Origin: Conoideocrella luteorostrata
Lineage: Eukaryota; Ascomycota; Sordariomycetes; Hypocreales; Clavicipitaceae
NCBI GenBank assembly: GCA_032433595.1
Contig: JASWJB010000009.1
Span: 62,001 to 126,000, forward strand
Direction: 5' to 3'
DNA length: 64,000 bases
The notes below the pieces were generated by a model. The model was not told where the DNA came from and made no database searches. It saw only the letters and a program-made list of their open reading frames with translations. Below, piece by piece: positions 44,966 through 56,517 of this stretch (position 1 is its first letter; the number at the start of each line of letters is the position of its first letter). Made by a program: the position numbers and the translations under genes.

Positions 44966-46320
44966 TACAGTGCTGTGGATCAGGAGGAATAGAATCATTT
45001 CAACACACTGGACTATTTTCCAAGAGGAGAGAAGGGGTGAAATGAACTGGCACTTTGTGGCGGACTGGCAAGGCGTTTTGAGGTGCAAAAGATGAAAGAC
45101 GGTCACAAGAATAGACTGCGGATACAGCACCACCTCATGTTCAACTAAACTGTGCGTGCCCCATGGTGTACGAGTGTCTGTATGCATGAGTAGACACCTG
45201 ACTGAACATGAAGATAATACTAAGGCCTAGTCATGCAAGACCTGGGCTGACTTGCTCACACATCGCATACTCTTAAATATTAGTAGCAGTCCTTTCGACA
45301 CATGATTTTAATCAGAATTTTGATCGATCGGCGGCACGGGGTTTGACGAGCCGTCCATATTATGATGATAACGATGAATACCGCAATGACTGTAGTAACC
45401 ATCAATGAGGATGAATTCCCCTATGGTCCCAGCATCTCCAGGCATTTTGTCGACCCAGAGCACACACACCTAGCACACATCCTGGTGTCTGCGACACAAC
45501 CAGCAACGCAACTTCAACTACGGTCCAGCCAAAGGATCAACGTAAGACCCAAGTCAATTCGTAGAGACATCATAAACAGTGAGATCAAATGGCTGAGCAG
45601 TCCCATTCGAGGGTATCGGATGCGGATGCGAACGCTCTTCAATCAAGCAATACGCGCAAGATATGCATAGGATCCAAGCTCCAAACAAGGACACAATTCA
45701 ATCATGAAGGGGAAACTTGTTGATCTGCTTAGGCGAGCGGCAAAGACCTCTCTTATAGCTACTTTACGTAGCCTGGCTACATCGGTCAAGTCTAAAATCC
45801 ATGTGAGAACCATTCCGGCATCGCAGAGGGTCCGTTTCGCCCATACAGTATATATGCTGCCTTTATTTAGTTTTCTTCTCTTTCTTGTCCTCTTTGTTCT
45901 CCTCTTGTTTGCTCTCCCTTATTCTTTCTCTATGTTTTTTTTGTGAGTAGCCATCATCCACAAACCCATCAGTTCGTTAATTTGTAACAATACATGCCAG
46001 TTATATCCTGCCGGAGAACATTAACCAACTTCCGACTGCCACTGTTAGATAAAACGTGAATCCTATCTCATATATTCATATAGTGTCTATTCCTATTTTG
46101 TATTCTATGTCACAGTCTGCCCGCGCCATGCAAAGCCAGCGGAGCTAGCACTAGATAACTACTTAGTAAAATATCAAAATGCCGATCCAACTAGCCGCCA
46201 CAGCTGCTACATCAGATCTAAGCGACTTCTTGTCATCATAGTATCAAACAAAGAAACAAATCATAAAACCTCATCAATATATTGCAAGCAAATTTCCCCG
46301 AAATATCATTTTACTTCTCC
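44966..46320. other. Intergenic region after SEC13
   Basis: Convergent with the propeller protein. Two plus-strand ATG frames (45362-45670, 102 codons; 45704-45946, 80 codons ending in a very hydrophobic Leu/Phe stretch) show no recognisable family. They could be remnants of an older gene or chance. Confidence 0.4.
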
Positions 46321-47836
46321 CTAGGCTAAAAACAGCCCTGCCACCAGAGCAGCGAGCACGACGGCCCACGAGGCTGCCCCATCAACCACCACGGACCTTG
46401 AACCGACACTACTTGCGTTGTCGCTCGTTGTGCCGTTCTGGTACATGATGAAAATCTCGCCGGTGCTGTCCGAGCTGACCCACAGGCGGTCTTTCGAGTC
46501 CAATGCCAGACCGACAGGGCGGAAGCACCCGTCGGGACATTGGGCGAGATTGGGGGTGGATAGGATGTCGACGGCGGCGTCGGTGGATGACTTCTGCGCA
46601 GTGGGCTCGCCCTTGGAGGTGTCAAATGCTACGGAAGAGATACGGTAGCCGACGGGATTTGAGCGAGTCCCTGAAATATTTGTCAGACTCGGAGATTTAA
46701 ATATTGGATTGGGAGTGTGGGCGTGGTTTAGATTTATACGACTTACAGCTGCCGTGGAAAGTGACAAACGCCTTGGAGCCGTCCTTGTTGAACTTGATGT
46801 CCAAGGGTGCGGTATGTGCCTGGAAAGCCAGTCGCGGCGCAACATAATCCTTATTGCATGTTGTGTCGGTAAACGTTTGAGCAGCAGGATCCGGACCAGG
46901 AAACTGATCAGCGGGCTTCAGATCGCCTAGGTTCGGAAACCCAGTTGTATTCCAGAGCGTGTAACAGAGCGGGAACCCGTAGTTACCTCCCTGACTTGAT
47001 GAGGTGGACGTATCGTTCAAGATGCCATGATAATTCAGCTCCTCACCAGGGTTATCCGCGTGGATGTCCTTCCCGTCCCTGGTCAATTCGTCGATGGAGT
47101 TCTCCACGGACCAGATGCCTCCCTTGGCCGGGTCCTCTGCCACACCCACGGAGTTGCGCAAGCCCCAACCTAGCAAGATGCCATCCATGAAGTTGAGCGG
47201 CTCGCTGCCATTCTTGCTGTTGGAGACGTCAAACGCACGCAGCTGGGAGTGTCCGGAGGAACGGCTGCGCGCAGCGTCACTAGCCTTATCGTTGACAGTG
47301 CCGCGGGACACAATGAGCATGCCAGGCTTCTTCTTGGAAGTGAGGAGGGTACGCGTGGTCCTGTCGGTGTCGCTCATGTTGGCGATGACGGTGTAGTTGG
47401 AGCTGCTGACAGTGGCGGCCTTGCTGTCGTAGGCCCAGGCGTAGACTTTGGACGAGGATGAGGCGTACAGAGTCTTGCCGTCGGTGGAAAGGGCGAGGCC
47501 ATGGCTCAGCTCGGTGCTGTTAATGAGAATCTTGGGCGAGCTCATCACAACACATGTCTGCCCTTTGTCCTGGTCAACCGTCAATCTGTACACGCCGCTT
47601 CCTGAATCCACGACCAATAGTCCGCCATTGTCGTCAACCACAATACTCCTGGGCTTCTTGAATCCTTTAGCAGCAAGTCTGTACGTCCAGCCCTTTGCCG
47701 CCACGGGGGGAGTATAAGAGACTGCCAATGTGTTAGGGCAATCATCGCGGGCGTTCAAAGTATGAGACGAGCGGTGCTGTGCTGTGGCAGTCGCAGTTGC
47801 GGCCAGTGCGGCGACGAGTGCAGATCGCAGAGACAT
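46321..47836 (-). CDS. Secreted, probably GPI-anchored sorbosone-dehydrogenase-like beta-propeller protein
   Basis: Two exons, complement(46321..46670, 46747..47836), give 479 residues. A signal peptide (MSLRSALVAALAATATATA) is followed by a six-bladed propeller of the soluble glucose/sorbosone dehydrogenase type: KKPRSIVVDDNGGLLVVDSGSGVYRL, LSHGLALSTDGKTLYASS, GWGLRNSVGVAEDP, NPGEELNYHG, APLDIKFNKDGSKAFVTFHGSW. FRPVGLALDSKDRLWVSSD comes near the end. The intron splits the Trp of HGSW and is in frame. The hydrophobic C-terminus (ASWAVVLAALVAGLFLA) after small residues is a GPI-attachment signal. Bacterial relatives use PQQ to oxidise sugars; whether this fungal member binds PQQ is unknown. 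An in-frame open stretch upstream of 47836 lacks a better start. Confidence 0.82.
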
Positions 47837-49102
47837 GGCGGGGCAGCTCTCAAGAAATATTGTGTAAACGATGCGGAAACCCGCCTTGGGGGGAGCAGTA
47901 CGCGGGATGCAAAAGCCCAGTAACAAACAGAAATAAACAAAACTTGCCCAATCTACGCTGCCACGCAAAAAGAAAGGACAATAAAAAAAACACGGGTTGG
48001 ACACAATGGACTCCGGAAGACGCAAATGTGGGATTTGGTCGGTCTAGGAAGCTCGGCGAGCTAGTTAGTAGCTAGTGTTCGTCGACATCTGCTGCATGCA
48101 GGCCCTGGCCAACGCCTGCACCTGTTGAAGCGGGGTGGCGGTGGTGGATTTGGGGGCAAAGAGGGGCAACATGCACCCAAAGTGCCTTTTTGAACTATTG
48201 GTCTTCTGTTAGTCTACCGTATTTGAGTCCTGGGTACTCCCTAGTTATGGTGCAGTTTTAGTGAGAGAATATTGTACTGAGCTTGGGGACCCATCTTCAG
48301 TTCTTTACCTTTATCAGAAATGGGAAAGGCTGGGCAACCTGATCCTTGTGCTGGCGGTTTAAGGGACACAATCCAGGCGAAATGCCTAACTAATCACACA
48401 CAGCACTCTCTCTCGAGCTCTGCGCTTTCGCCCCCAACATATGCGCAGTAAACGCCGCTGGTCTATTGACAACTCACATCTCACCGTGCAACTTCGACGA
48501 ATGAGCTGGATGGGGAGGTATTGGTGCAAGCTAACCATGTGTGGGGGCTGGATCGATCAATCTGAAAGGAGGACTGAAGGCTGACTTACATATATGAGAC
48601 AACTGTCTTGCTACGTTGTTCTTTGCGGTTACAAAGCCCATCCTTTCCGTTCACAACGTCAACGCATCACATCCACTCGAGTCTTTTAAATAGGGTAGGC
48701 ACGTAAATGTTCCATGCCAAGACTGAATTATTACTATTTTATGTATTTCGGCTGAGAGCGCCTCGGCTCCCGCATCTTGAAATATCCAAGGAAAGAAGCA
48801 AAAGCGAAAGGAATCCCGCCCAAACAAGAGCAAACCCTCATACATGCTTTGGCAAGAAAGAAAATCGTAAGGAGGAACAGGGAGAAGCAAGAAGGAAGAA
48901 AGGAAGAAGCCTCGCCGGTACGAGCTGCTCAATTCGAAAGTTACACCAATCAGAATGACGCCTGCATGACGCCTGCTCAACGTAGTCAACCGGTATCCAT
49001 AACACGAATCAAATGCTGTGATTTGTACTGGCCACTTTAGGCCCTTGTCCCCCATGTCTATCAAAGTTGAAACTTGTAGCAAGATGCGCGATATGAGCCG
49101 AC
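47837..49102. other. Intergenic region, propeller gene to Whi2-like gene
   Basis: Holds the propeller gene promoter and the 3' UTR of the Whi2-like gene. A minus-strand 167-codon frame overlaps this UTR and the last exon but has no family pattern. No independent gene seen. Confidence 0.5.
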
Positions 49103-50754
49103 CTAGCGAAGTCCAATGACGCTCATCTCCAACGTCCACACGCGTCGGATCCAAACTTTAAGCTTACCCTCAACACCCTCAACATTATCCAGTTCAATCC
49201 CCTCCCACCAACATCTCCTGGCTGGCTTTCTCCAGAAAAGCAATAGCTTTTGTGCCATGCCAACGGCACTCGTGCCCATGTCGTTGCCCCTGATATCGCT
49301 GCGCAGGCGGGCTAACGCCAAGCTACAGATGACTGCCTTGTTCGGTTCACCGGCTCGGTGACCCCACGTATCATCATGGTTGAAACCACTAAATCGATGA
49401 CCATCTCAGCAACAGACATAGCGATAGCAGGTGTATAGAATCAAACTTACCCTGCTGTCAGCATCTCAATGAGATGTGCCTCAGTAGTGCCGGGCTCATC
49501 GCTCCGCTTCAAGCCTGAGAAAATGCCGTCTTGCTGCTGCAATGCATGGGCGGCAGCACGTTTTACTTCAATCATATCAGGCTGGCTGATATCCGCTCGA
49601 GGTGGAATCACGTAAAAGTCTAAATCTTCTCTTAAAACGATGATGCCTGCTCGCTTCGATGAATCATCCCGTGATCCTAAAGGTTCTACAGACATGGCAT
49701 CTCCATCCTGAGACGTTCCAGGTGATGACTCAGCAGGTATCGACTGGGCCACATTCCGAAAGAAGTCCAACATGTACTGAAGGGACGCCGGATCATACTG
49801 TATCAGGTGACAATCAGTATCGATACCAGAGAACACAATTGTGGCTTTTTGCTATAGTCCGTCCACTCACATCGACTTGCACAGCATCATTATCGGGGAA
49901 ACCACTAACGTGGCCCTCTGGGAACAATCCGTTAGGAAACAGTGACAGGAGCACAAACTCTGGAAGCGTTAAGAGCTCGTCCCGAGAGAGTACAAATCTG
50001 GTACCACTACAGCAATTCGTCAGTACAATAATTACTCACAAATAAACATTTCATCATACCGAAGGTCCATGGAGATTGTTTCGTCCGCCCCAACATCTGC
50101 AATCATTATCATTAGTCGTTGCTCATCCTGTAGCTAGCGATGGCTTTTTCACTTGCCTCCAATCGCGTTGATGGTTGGCCCTCCTTGCTGGACTTGAGTA
50201 ATGATACTCGCAGCTCCACCTGCGGCGGACATGACGTATGTAAATGCTTGAAGAGGACTATCGCCCTCTGAGTATGCTGGGGGTGGTTCTGCGTCGTCGT
50301 CCTTTCGGCTTGACTCTCCCTTAGTATCTGGTGGAAGAGCACGTTTGGTCTCACCGACAGGATCGTAGAAAGCTCTTGAGGAACTACCGTCTGGTTGAAA
50401 GGGACTCGAGTCGGGAGGTGGGCTGCTAGAGTAGGCTGGTGCAGCTACAGATCCAGATGCGCACGCCTCTGTGGATGCAGAGCCTGGAAGCTTCCCAGAT
50501 GATTCCCCGACGCTGTCGTGGAGCGGTGCGAAGAGAGAGGAGAAAGGCGGGGGGCGAGAAGAAGAGGACGCCTCTGAGGCGGGATACTGAGGTGGAGGCG
50601 ACCGTTCGGCTTCGTTCTCCGTTGTGACTGTGGTGATATTGACGTGTTCCTGAGCAGGGTTGTGCTGCCTGTGCTCGCAATGCACGAGGGCCTCAGCTGT
50701 CTCCAACTTCGAGGACGCTGAAGGTCCGTTAATAGTGTCTCTTGAGCTCGACAA
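49103..50754 (-). CDS. Whi2-like general stress response phosphatase activator (BTB fold), 5' end unresolved
   Basis: Five exons, complement(49103..49388, 49451..49797, 49871..50006, 50060..50096, 50157..50754), encode at least 467 residues. A disordered Ser/Pro-rich N-terminal part precedes a BTB/KCTD-like domain: ETISMDLRGTRFVLSRDELL, FVLLSLFPNGLFPEGHVSG, then YDPASLQYMLDFFRN. The long C-terminus is conserved (GIIVLREDLDFYVIPPR, LIEMLTAGGFNHDDTWGHRAGEPNKAVIC, LLLFWRKPARRCWWEG). Yeast Whi2 activates the Psr1/Psr2 phosphatases and restrains TORC1 and Ras under low amino acids. The first intron uses a GC donor (GGAG|GCAAGT). No in-frame ATG exists before residue about 170: the conserved frame runs up through a TTG at 50754, so an upstream exon, a non-AUG start or a sequence change must be assumed. 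Confidence 0.8.
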
Positions 50755-52646
50755 TGCGGCGGATTGATCGCGGATACCGGGCGTCGCGGTCCAGCGAGTA
50801 AAATAGAGGTCAGGTCAGGTCAAGTCGGGATGAACGAGCCAAAGCAAGCAGGAAACGCTTCGATTCGAACGGAGAGCCACAGATTTCGAGTCAATTCCAA
50901 AAATGTCGACCTCGATTCCAGGCTGAGGAGATATGTAGAGCGAGACAGCAATTCAAGATAGCATCGACACTCGGGAGCTTTGAGAGTGGGGCTGCGGTGG
51001 TAGCGATTAGGCTTGCATAGTTGGCGATGAAGATTCCCAACCTGATATTGTTTGGAGAGTTGCGTTCGTTGCGTGAAGTAGCGTCTCGGCGATGTGCTCT
51101 GGGGGGTTCGACCAAGAGCCAGGTCGGTGGCCGGCGGGCGAGCGGACGCATCTGGTTGGTGGGTGCCAGGGCGGCAGGACGGCCAGCGGTGACAACAGTA
51201 GAGCCCACCGTTGGATCTTGTGATTGGGGGGAGGTGCGACCCTTGCTCTTGAGTCTGTCCAATCTTCCCCCCATGACGGTTGTCGCGGGCATACGGAGTA
51301 GAGTCGGGGAGTTATCTGGCGCTTAGCTGCTCCGCCAGCACCATCAGCAGCAACGAGGGCGGCTGGCACGGTCTTGCTGGCCATCTTGCTGGCTATCTTG
51401 CTGGCCATGCGAACAATGCAAGTATGAATGCAAGTAGACTCTCACCTGGACAATCCCACGTATCCTATTCTATTTTTGGGGACCGTTTGATTGAAGCTTT
51501 ACACACAATAACTAGTGCTTTCTAATCAAGCATGACCCTGTCCCGGTCTCTTGCCTCATCCGCAATTGCCAGGACATTTGAGGTTCTGCTCTCCCAACAC
51601 TACACAGACCACGAAGACCGCGCAAATCCCGGAGTCTTTGAGCGATGGATATGATTCAACAGCCTGGTCCGCTGCAGATAGAACACAATCTAGGAATTTA
51701 TGCAACCTACTCCGTACTTTATGATGCACGTCGATGTTAGTGTAGTTACACCCGCGATTCATCGACCAGCGACTCGGTGCCCCTTCAAACGAAGAAACAC
51801 GAACTTCCTTCACACAACTCTCTAAAAGTACCGCCCTCTTTTGGCATGCTCGGCTGAGCCCACATCTCTCGCGGTAGACAAGATGGACTCTTTAACCAGT
51901 TATGCCATCAACTATCCAGCTCTGCTAAGCGCGATGGCAAAAAGAGGACCATATCGGACGCTCTTGATGGAGGAGTGGGAATTCATTAGGTGACACGAGG
52001 GAGAATGCAAGACAGCAGGGAGCACGGAGTACCTGCGCGCGATGTGGTTATTGTTTCCTTTTTCCCCGCTTCCCATCGGCACCTTTCCTTATTGTAGCCT
52101 GAGACAGGAACATGGATGTCTGGGGTTGCTTTGAACTTCTTGCCCGGAGTATGCTCCCTTGTTTCTAGGGGAGATGACTTCAAGCCTCAGTTTCACCTAT
52201 TCAGACCAATCACCCTTTTCGTATGCTACTCCAAAACTACAGTTTAGGGCGTCCTTCGGCTCGGCAACTCGACCGCATCGCTCGCCCTGCAGCCTGGCAG
52301 CTGGGATCTGACAAGCTAGAATCGGCTTCACTCGAGTTCATCTAAAGAAGCTGCCAGTGTTGCCATCTTGAAGGGGTTCTGTCTTAGCACTGTTTCAAGA
52401 AATCATGCGCATTCGCGCTGCTGGTCGCCGCAAATATAACCAAGCATCGCCACGCATGGTGAAAAAACTGACTTCGCAACCTGATTCAAACCAACAAATA
52501 CGCTCATTGAGGCAGACGCTCACTCCAGATATCTTTATTTTGTAATTAATTAATAGTCTTTGTCGATCATTTTCTTCATCTTATTTCACTATCAGTAGAC
52601 CATCACATACATTTATGAATAGCTTATAATCGCCCCCGCCGGCAAC
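50755..52646. other. Intergenic region between Whi2-like and HsbA-like genes
   Basis: The promoter and possibly an undiscovered first exon of the Whi2-like gene lie in the first 700 bases. Minus-strand frames there begin MASKIASKMASK (51408) or run 50891-51292, but neither could be joined in phase to the Whi2-like exon. TACTCCGTA copies lie at 51292 and 51708. The remainder is the upstream region of the HsbA-like gene; nothing else is recognised. Confidence 0.45.
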
Positions 52647-53311
52647 ATGCATTTCAGGGTTTCGGCACTCTTACATCTTATTTTCTTCGCACTCCTCGGT
52701 TTCTCTCTTGATCTCGACTCCATATTCAACGAAGTCAACTCCATTGACTACGACTTTGGTAATATTTTACGGATCGTCTCGCAGCAGGTCTTTCGAAAGG
52801 GCGACTCTCGCCCCATTGATGTGAGTGGCATGCCCTCCAAATTCGTTAACAGTCGTCTGATATCTGTGAAGGAAGTTCGAAAATCTGTCGAAAGCGCAAC
52901 GCGGGGCCTTGATGCTGCGTCAGACAAGATAAGGTATGATTCAACCATTGAAGACGACTCGGATGTAGTGGCCGCCTTCTGCGATGATATGGAAGTGGTG
53001 AGTCCGCCTATGAATACACGGCGCCTTGATGAGATAAAACCCTGACTTTTGTATATCAGTTTACACACACGCAGCTGAAGGCTGCCGATATCCTTGTTTT
53101 CAAGGCAAATAATATGCGCGACGCTGTCAAAAATCCTTCGCTTCCAAACGCCATTGTCAAATTGAGCTCTGCATATGACCGATATGCAGGACAGATGAGT
53201 CCACTGGTCCGACACTGTGATACTAGACAAGCGGAGGATATTTATATGGTCAGATCTACTTTGCACAGGGCACTTGTGGACTTAAAGCCCCCTGGACGAC
53301 GTTCAGCATGA
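52647..53311 (+). CDS. Secreted HsbA-like (hydrophobic surface-binding/cell wall) protein
   Basis: Two exons, 52647..52997 and 53075..53311, give 195 residues; the intron is GTGAGT...CGCAG, phase 0. A signal peptide (MHFRVSALLHLIFFALLGFS) is followed by an all-helical pattern: IFNEVNSIDYDFGNILRIV, VRKSVESATRGLD, VVAAFCDDMEVLKAADILVFKA and ALVDLKPPG. This spacing resembles the HsbA family, whose Aspergillus founder binds hydrophobic surfaces and recruits cutinase-like enzymes. Two cysteines remain. Conservation is low, so the family call is moderate. A Lys/Arg-rich middle differs from typical Ala-rich members. It is divergently placed from the Whi2-like gene. Confidence 0.6.
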
Positions 53312-53890
53312 CATCCCGGGTACCAAGCCTTGTATCTATTGTGTCACTACCGCCTTACGGACAAGGCTGTGCTACAAACGGATGTTTATGAAACAACTTG
53401 CACCGATACAACTCCATACACCGGCGTCCAGGAGCCCCCCAAGGATGTGTAATTGGGGTAGCGTCTCCCTGCTATTGCGATTCTGTCCCGGGTCGGCCAA
53501 AATCCTGATATGCCGGAAAGAATAAGATCTTCTGCAAGGCAGCTGTGGACGGTGACGCCCATACACGTGGAGCAGCAAGGCGCTCGCATAAGCAAAGAGA
53601 TATTAAGATAATAACGAAACTGCTATCAGAGCTCACACCCCTGAAACAGGCCACGATGTGGTTAGCCGGTTTTGAAAGATGCAGCTAACAAGTGTCTGGG
53701 CTTGCATGTCAGTTATATATTGCGCTACACATCCATTTAATATTCTGATAATAACGGTCTTTCCCTTGTCAGCTGCCCGCACATTTAATGGTTCATTTTA
53801 CGCAAAGAACAAAGCACCGAAAATGTAACAAGCTTGACGAATTGAACATGACATTACAAGTCCTTTCAATCATGTACATATATTAAGTTT
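53312..53890. other. Convergent intergenic region after the HsbA-like gene
   Basis: 579 bases between opposed stops, AT-rich on its right side. Small minus-strand frames of 60-69 codons have no pattern. No gene seen. Confidence 0.5.
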
Positions 53891-54850
53891 TTAGCTACTC
53901 AGCCACGGCGACGAAGTAGCCCAGAATATAATGCTTACATCCAACACATTCGTCGCATAGTCTACGAACTCCTGCTTTGTGAACTTCTTCCCGGTCTCGT
54001 GATTGATCTCGTTCAAATCTGGCTCCTGAACTGCTACTACAGTAATCGGCACTTTGTCGTGATACTTTGTGAGAAAAGGGTACGAGTTTTGTTCCTGTCT
54101 TCTCTTATGGGGAATCAAGTCGGGCCCACCGACGCCGACGCCATGTTCGGCATAAAAATTGAACGAATCTGTGAAACGGCTGTTGCCGTCGTTCCAACCG
54201 TCGGGCCAGAAGTTGACGTACTGCACAATGTATGACCTGTTAAATACGCGAGCGGCGTATCCTGCATTTTCTAGCTCGCCGCGAAAGTAGGCCTCGTTTG
54301 TGAAGTTGTTTGCCGTCTGATCAACCTCGATAGACGTCTCGGGCAGATTAAGACCGGTAATTATGCCGTCAAATTCGGTGGCCAGAGCACTCAGAAGGGC
54401 TTGATAGCGTTTCCGGACCATTGGGTTCCATTGCTGAGCCATCCAGCCGTCAATTTTGAAGTTGGTATCACAGGTCTCTCCATCGCAAGTCGGCGCGCTA
54501 CCGTTGTTGTACATGGGTGTGTTCATGTATTTGGGCACGGGGTCATTATTGGCATTGAACGTCCTGTCCTGCAGCTGGATCCAGAACTTCTTGTCCTTGC
54601 TGCGTACGCGCTCATAGTCGGTTTTTATGTTGCCGAAGTTGTACTCGCCTTGGAAGGGTTCGAGGAGTTTCCAGCTGTAAAGTGCCTGGACACCGACAAG
54701 ATCGGATCGGTTGAGGATAGTGAGTGCCGTGTCGTCGATTTGGCTGCTGTAGAGCCAATGCTGAAGGGTTGAACTGCCGTTGCGGGGGGTTCCTGGAGTG
54801 GCGAGTGCGTTTGAAGCAATGACTGCTAGAGAGAAAATTGAGCAGCGCAT
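53891..54850 (-). CDS. Secreted TIM-barrel glycoside-hydrolase-like protein
   Basis: A single exon of 319 residues with a signal peptide (MRCSIFSLAVIASNALA). The order of segments follows a clan-A TIM barrel: LVGVQALYSWKLLEP...GEYNFGNI (beta-strand 2 region of beta-galactosidase-like hydrolases), KFWIQLQDRTF, FDGIITGLNLPETSIE and VPITVVAVQEPDLNE. Glu in LNLPETS and in VAVQEPD are placed as the acid/base and nucleophile after strands 4 and 7. I do not recognise the exact family; relatives are usually annotated as hypothetical glycoside hydrolases. Conserved CDGETCD suggests one disulphide loop. The start at 54850 gives a complete signal peptide, so no upstream exon is needed. Confidence 0.7.
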   Translation of the reverse strand: MRCSIFSLAVIASNALATPGTPRNGSSTLQHWLYSSQIDDTALTILNRSDLVGVQALYSWKLLEPFQGEYNFGNIKTDYERVRSKDKKFWIQLQDRTFNANNDPVPKYMNTPMYNNGSAPTCDGETCDTNFKIDGWMAQQWNPMVRKRYQALLSALATEFDGIITGLNLPETSIEVDQTANNFTNEAYFRGELENAGYAARVFNRSYIVQYVNFWPDGWNDGNSRFTDSFNFYAEHGVGVGGPDLIPHKRRQEQNSYPFLTKYHDKVPITVVAVQEPDLNEINHETGKKFTKQEFVDYATNVLDVSIIFWATSSPWLSS

Positions 54851-56517
54851 ATTTAGCTTTGGTGCTCCCCAGAGAAATCAAGTTAAGCCGTCATCAAATC
54901 TTGGAATTGAGACTTTATTAGTAGGTTCAGGTCTTTTTTCTCACATCAGGAGACGTCTTGGCTCCAAGGTTTTTTTTTAAGAGTGACCTTCGGTTACTAG
55001 TATACTCCCAATACGAGGTCGAAAAATGTATTTATGGCTATGAACGATCCACCGTACGGGATCCCCCACCACTTTCGTCACCGTCTGATATGTCGGTTTG
55101 CAATGGACATCTATAACTTCCGCAATCGTTCTATTAGATGCAAACTGCCGACCAAATAAAATTTTGTTAGGCACCTCCAGAAGGAGATTTCTAGGGAACC
55201 TACTGCCTTGGACCAATTACGACGGTATCAAAAATAACGCGAGACATTTGTGAACTGGGAATATTATATGGGCCCTCCATCGGGTGATTATCTTCCACCA
55301 ATTTGCAACCCTTGCTATCTGAGACTTACCCTAATGGCCAGAATATGAATTAGAGATTATTTCGCCTTTGCAGAGCTCACAACACATAAAAGTGTCGGCT
55401 TGTCCCTCATTATTTAAGAGAAGTAGTCCTTCAACTATTAATCACCCTTCTTCTCTCGTTACGTCTCGCCACGCCTCAACAAAGTGAAGCTCCTACATAT
55501 TACCCGAGCTGCCATCGCATTGGCAAACCTCGTGCCCCGAGTAAATATCGAATTAGACGTCGATATATCATCACCGACGGAAATGGAAACTCAGACTGCG
55601 TTCTCTAACATGTGAAACCAATCTCTGGCAACGAGGATTTTAATAAAGAAGTCCGGAGAATCTTACATTTCCGTGCTATTTGCCTAACCAAATGCATGGG
55701 TCTCGGACGGAAGGGAATAAGCTTTGGATGCTGCAGTGGAAGCTTCCTACCGCTTCCAACGCGCACGAATTGCTCTATCTGGTAAGAGCCTGTGGAAAGA
55801 GGCTGAAGCGGTTGGATACATATATCAGTAGCTATGGAAAAAGTAGCACGGAAGCAGACTGTGATATATGTAGGTCAGTCTAATTCACAGATGCAACTGC
55901 AATTAAGTTACTGTGATTAATCCATAGCCTATGGAATTGTATAGAAGAACGCGTAGTAGCTTGGGCGCTTCGCTTAATTTTAATCATAAAATATACTTAT
56001 AGAATGCAGCGATAGTCGTTTCTACAACCTGGCACCAAACAGCATGCATTTCAACTCGTTTGAGAGTGGAGTCAGTCCTTTATTAAGCAAGGCAAGAGTT
56101 ATTTCCAAAAGAAGAAGGTACAATATGCTGCTGTTGGTCTGACTTAACGTATGTGTTGGTGGTAATGTCATTGGATGTACGTCGGAACTGTCAGCATTGC
56201 GTGATACTGTCACGTGATGGCGCTCACTCGTCCATCATGGCTCTGATCTTGTTGACAGATTGTTTAAGAAATTTCCATGGTTTTGCTGTGTCGGGTTCAG
56301 TACCATCATCAATTGACTCTGGTCATTTACGTACTAGTCAGCGCTGTCCGCGGTTCTAGCACGACGTGGGCTTCCTTGACTTACAGTCTGCGGGACGGAC
56401 TCACTCTCAATTTGCTAACTGGCCAAGAAGTGTGACAAGAGACATGAGCAAAGAGAATGGTCAAAGGCTAAAAATAAGAAGATACTAGCTTCGTAAGCTG
56501 TGTGACGTGCAAGAAGA
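54851..56517. other. Divergent intergenic region upstream of the ATP-grasp gene
   Basis: 1.67 kb between two start codons. No recognisable gene; short open frames only. It contains the promoters of the secreted hydrolase and the ATP-grasp ligase. Confidence 0.5.

Noticed and set aside
48651..49154. 167-codon minus-strand frame
   Set aside because: It overlaps the last Whi2-like exon in a different frame and its 3' UTR. Composition is not protein-like and no domain is seen.
51007..51408. ATG frame starting MASKIASKMASK upstream of the Whi2-like gene
   Set aside because: I tried to join it as a first exon, but the GT donors I saw did not restore phase with the Whi2-like frame, and it contains a TACTCCGTA motif typical of intergenic DNA here.
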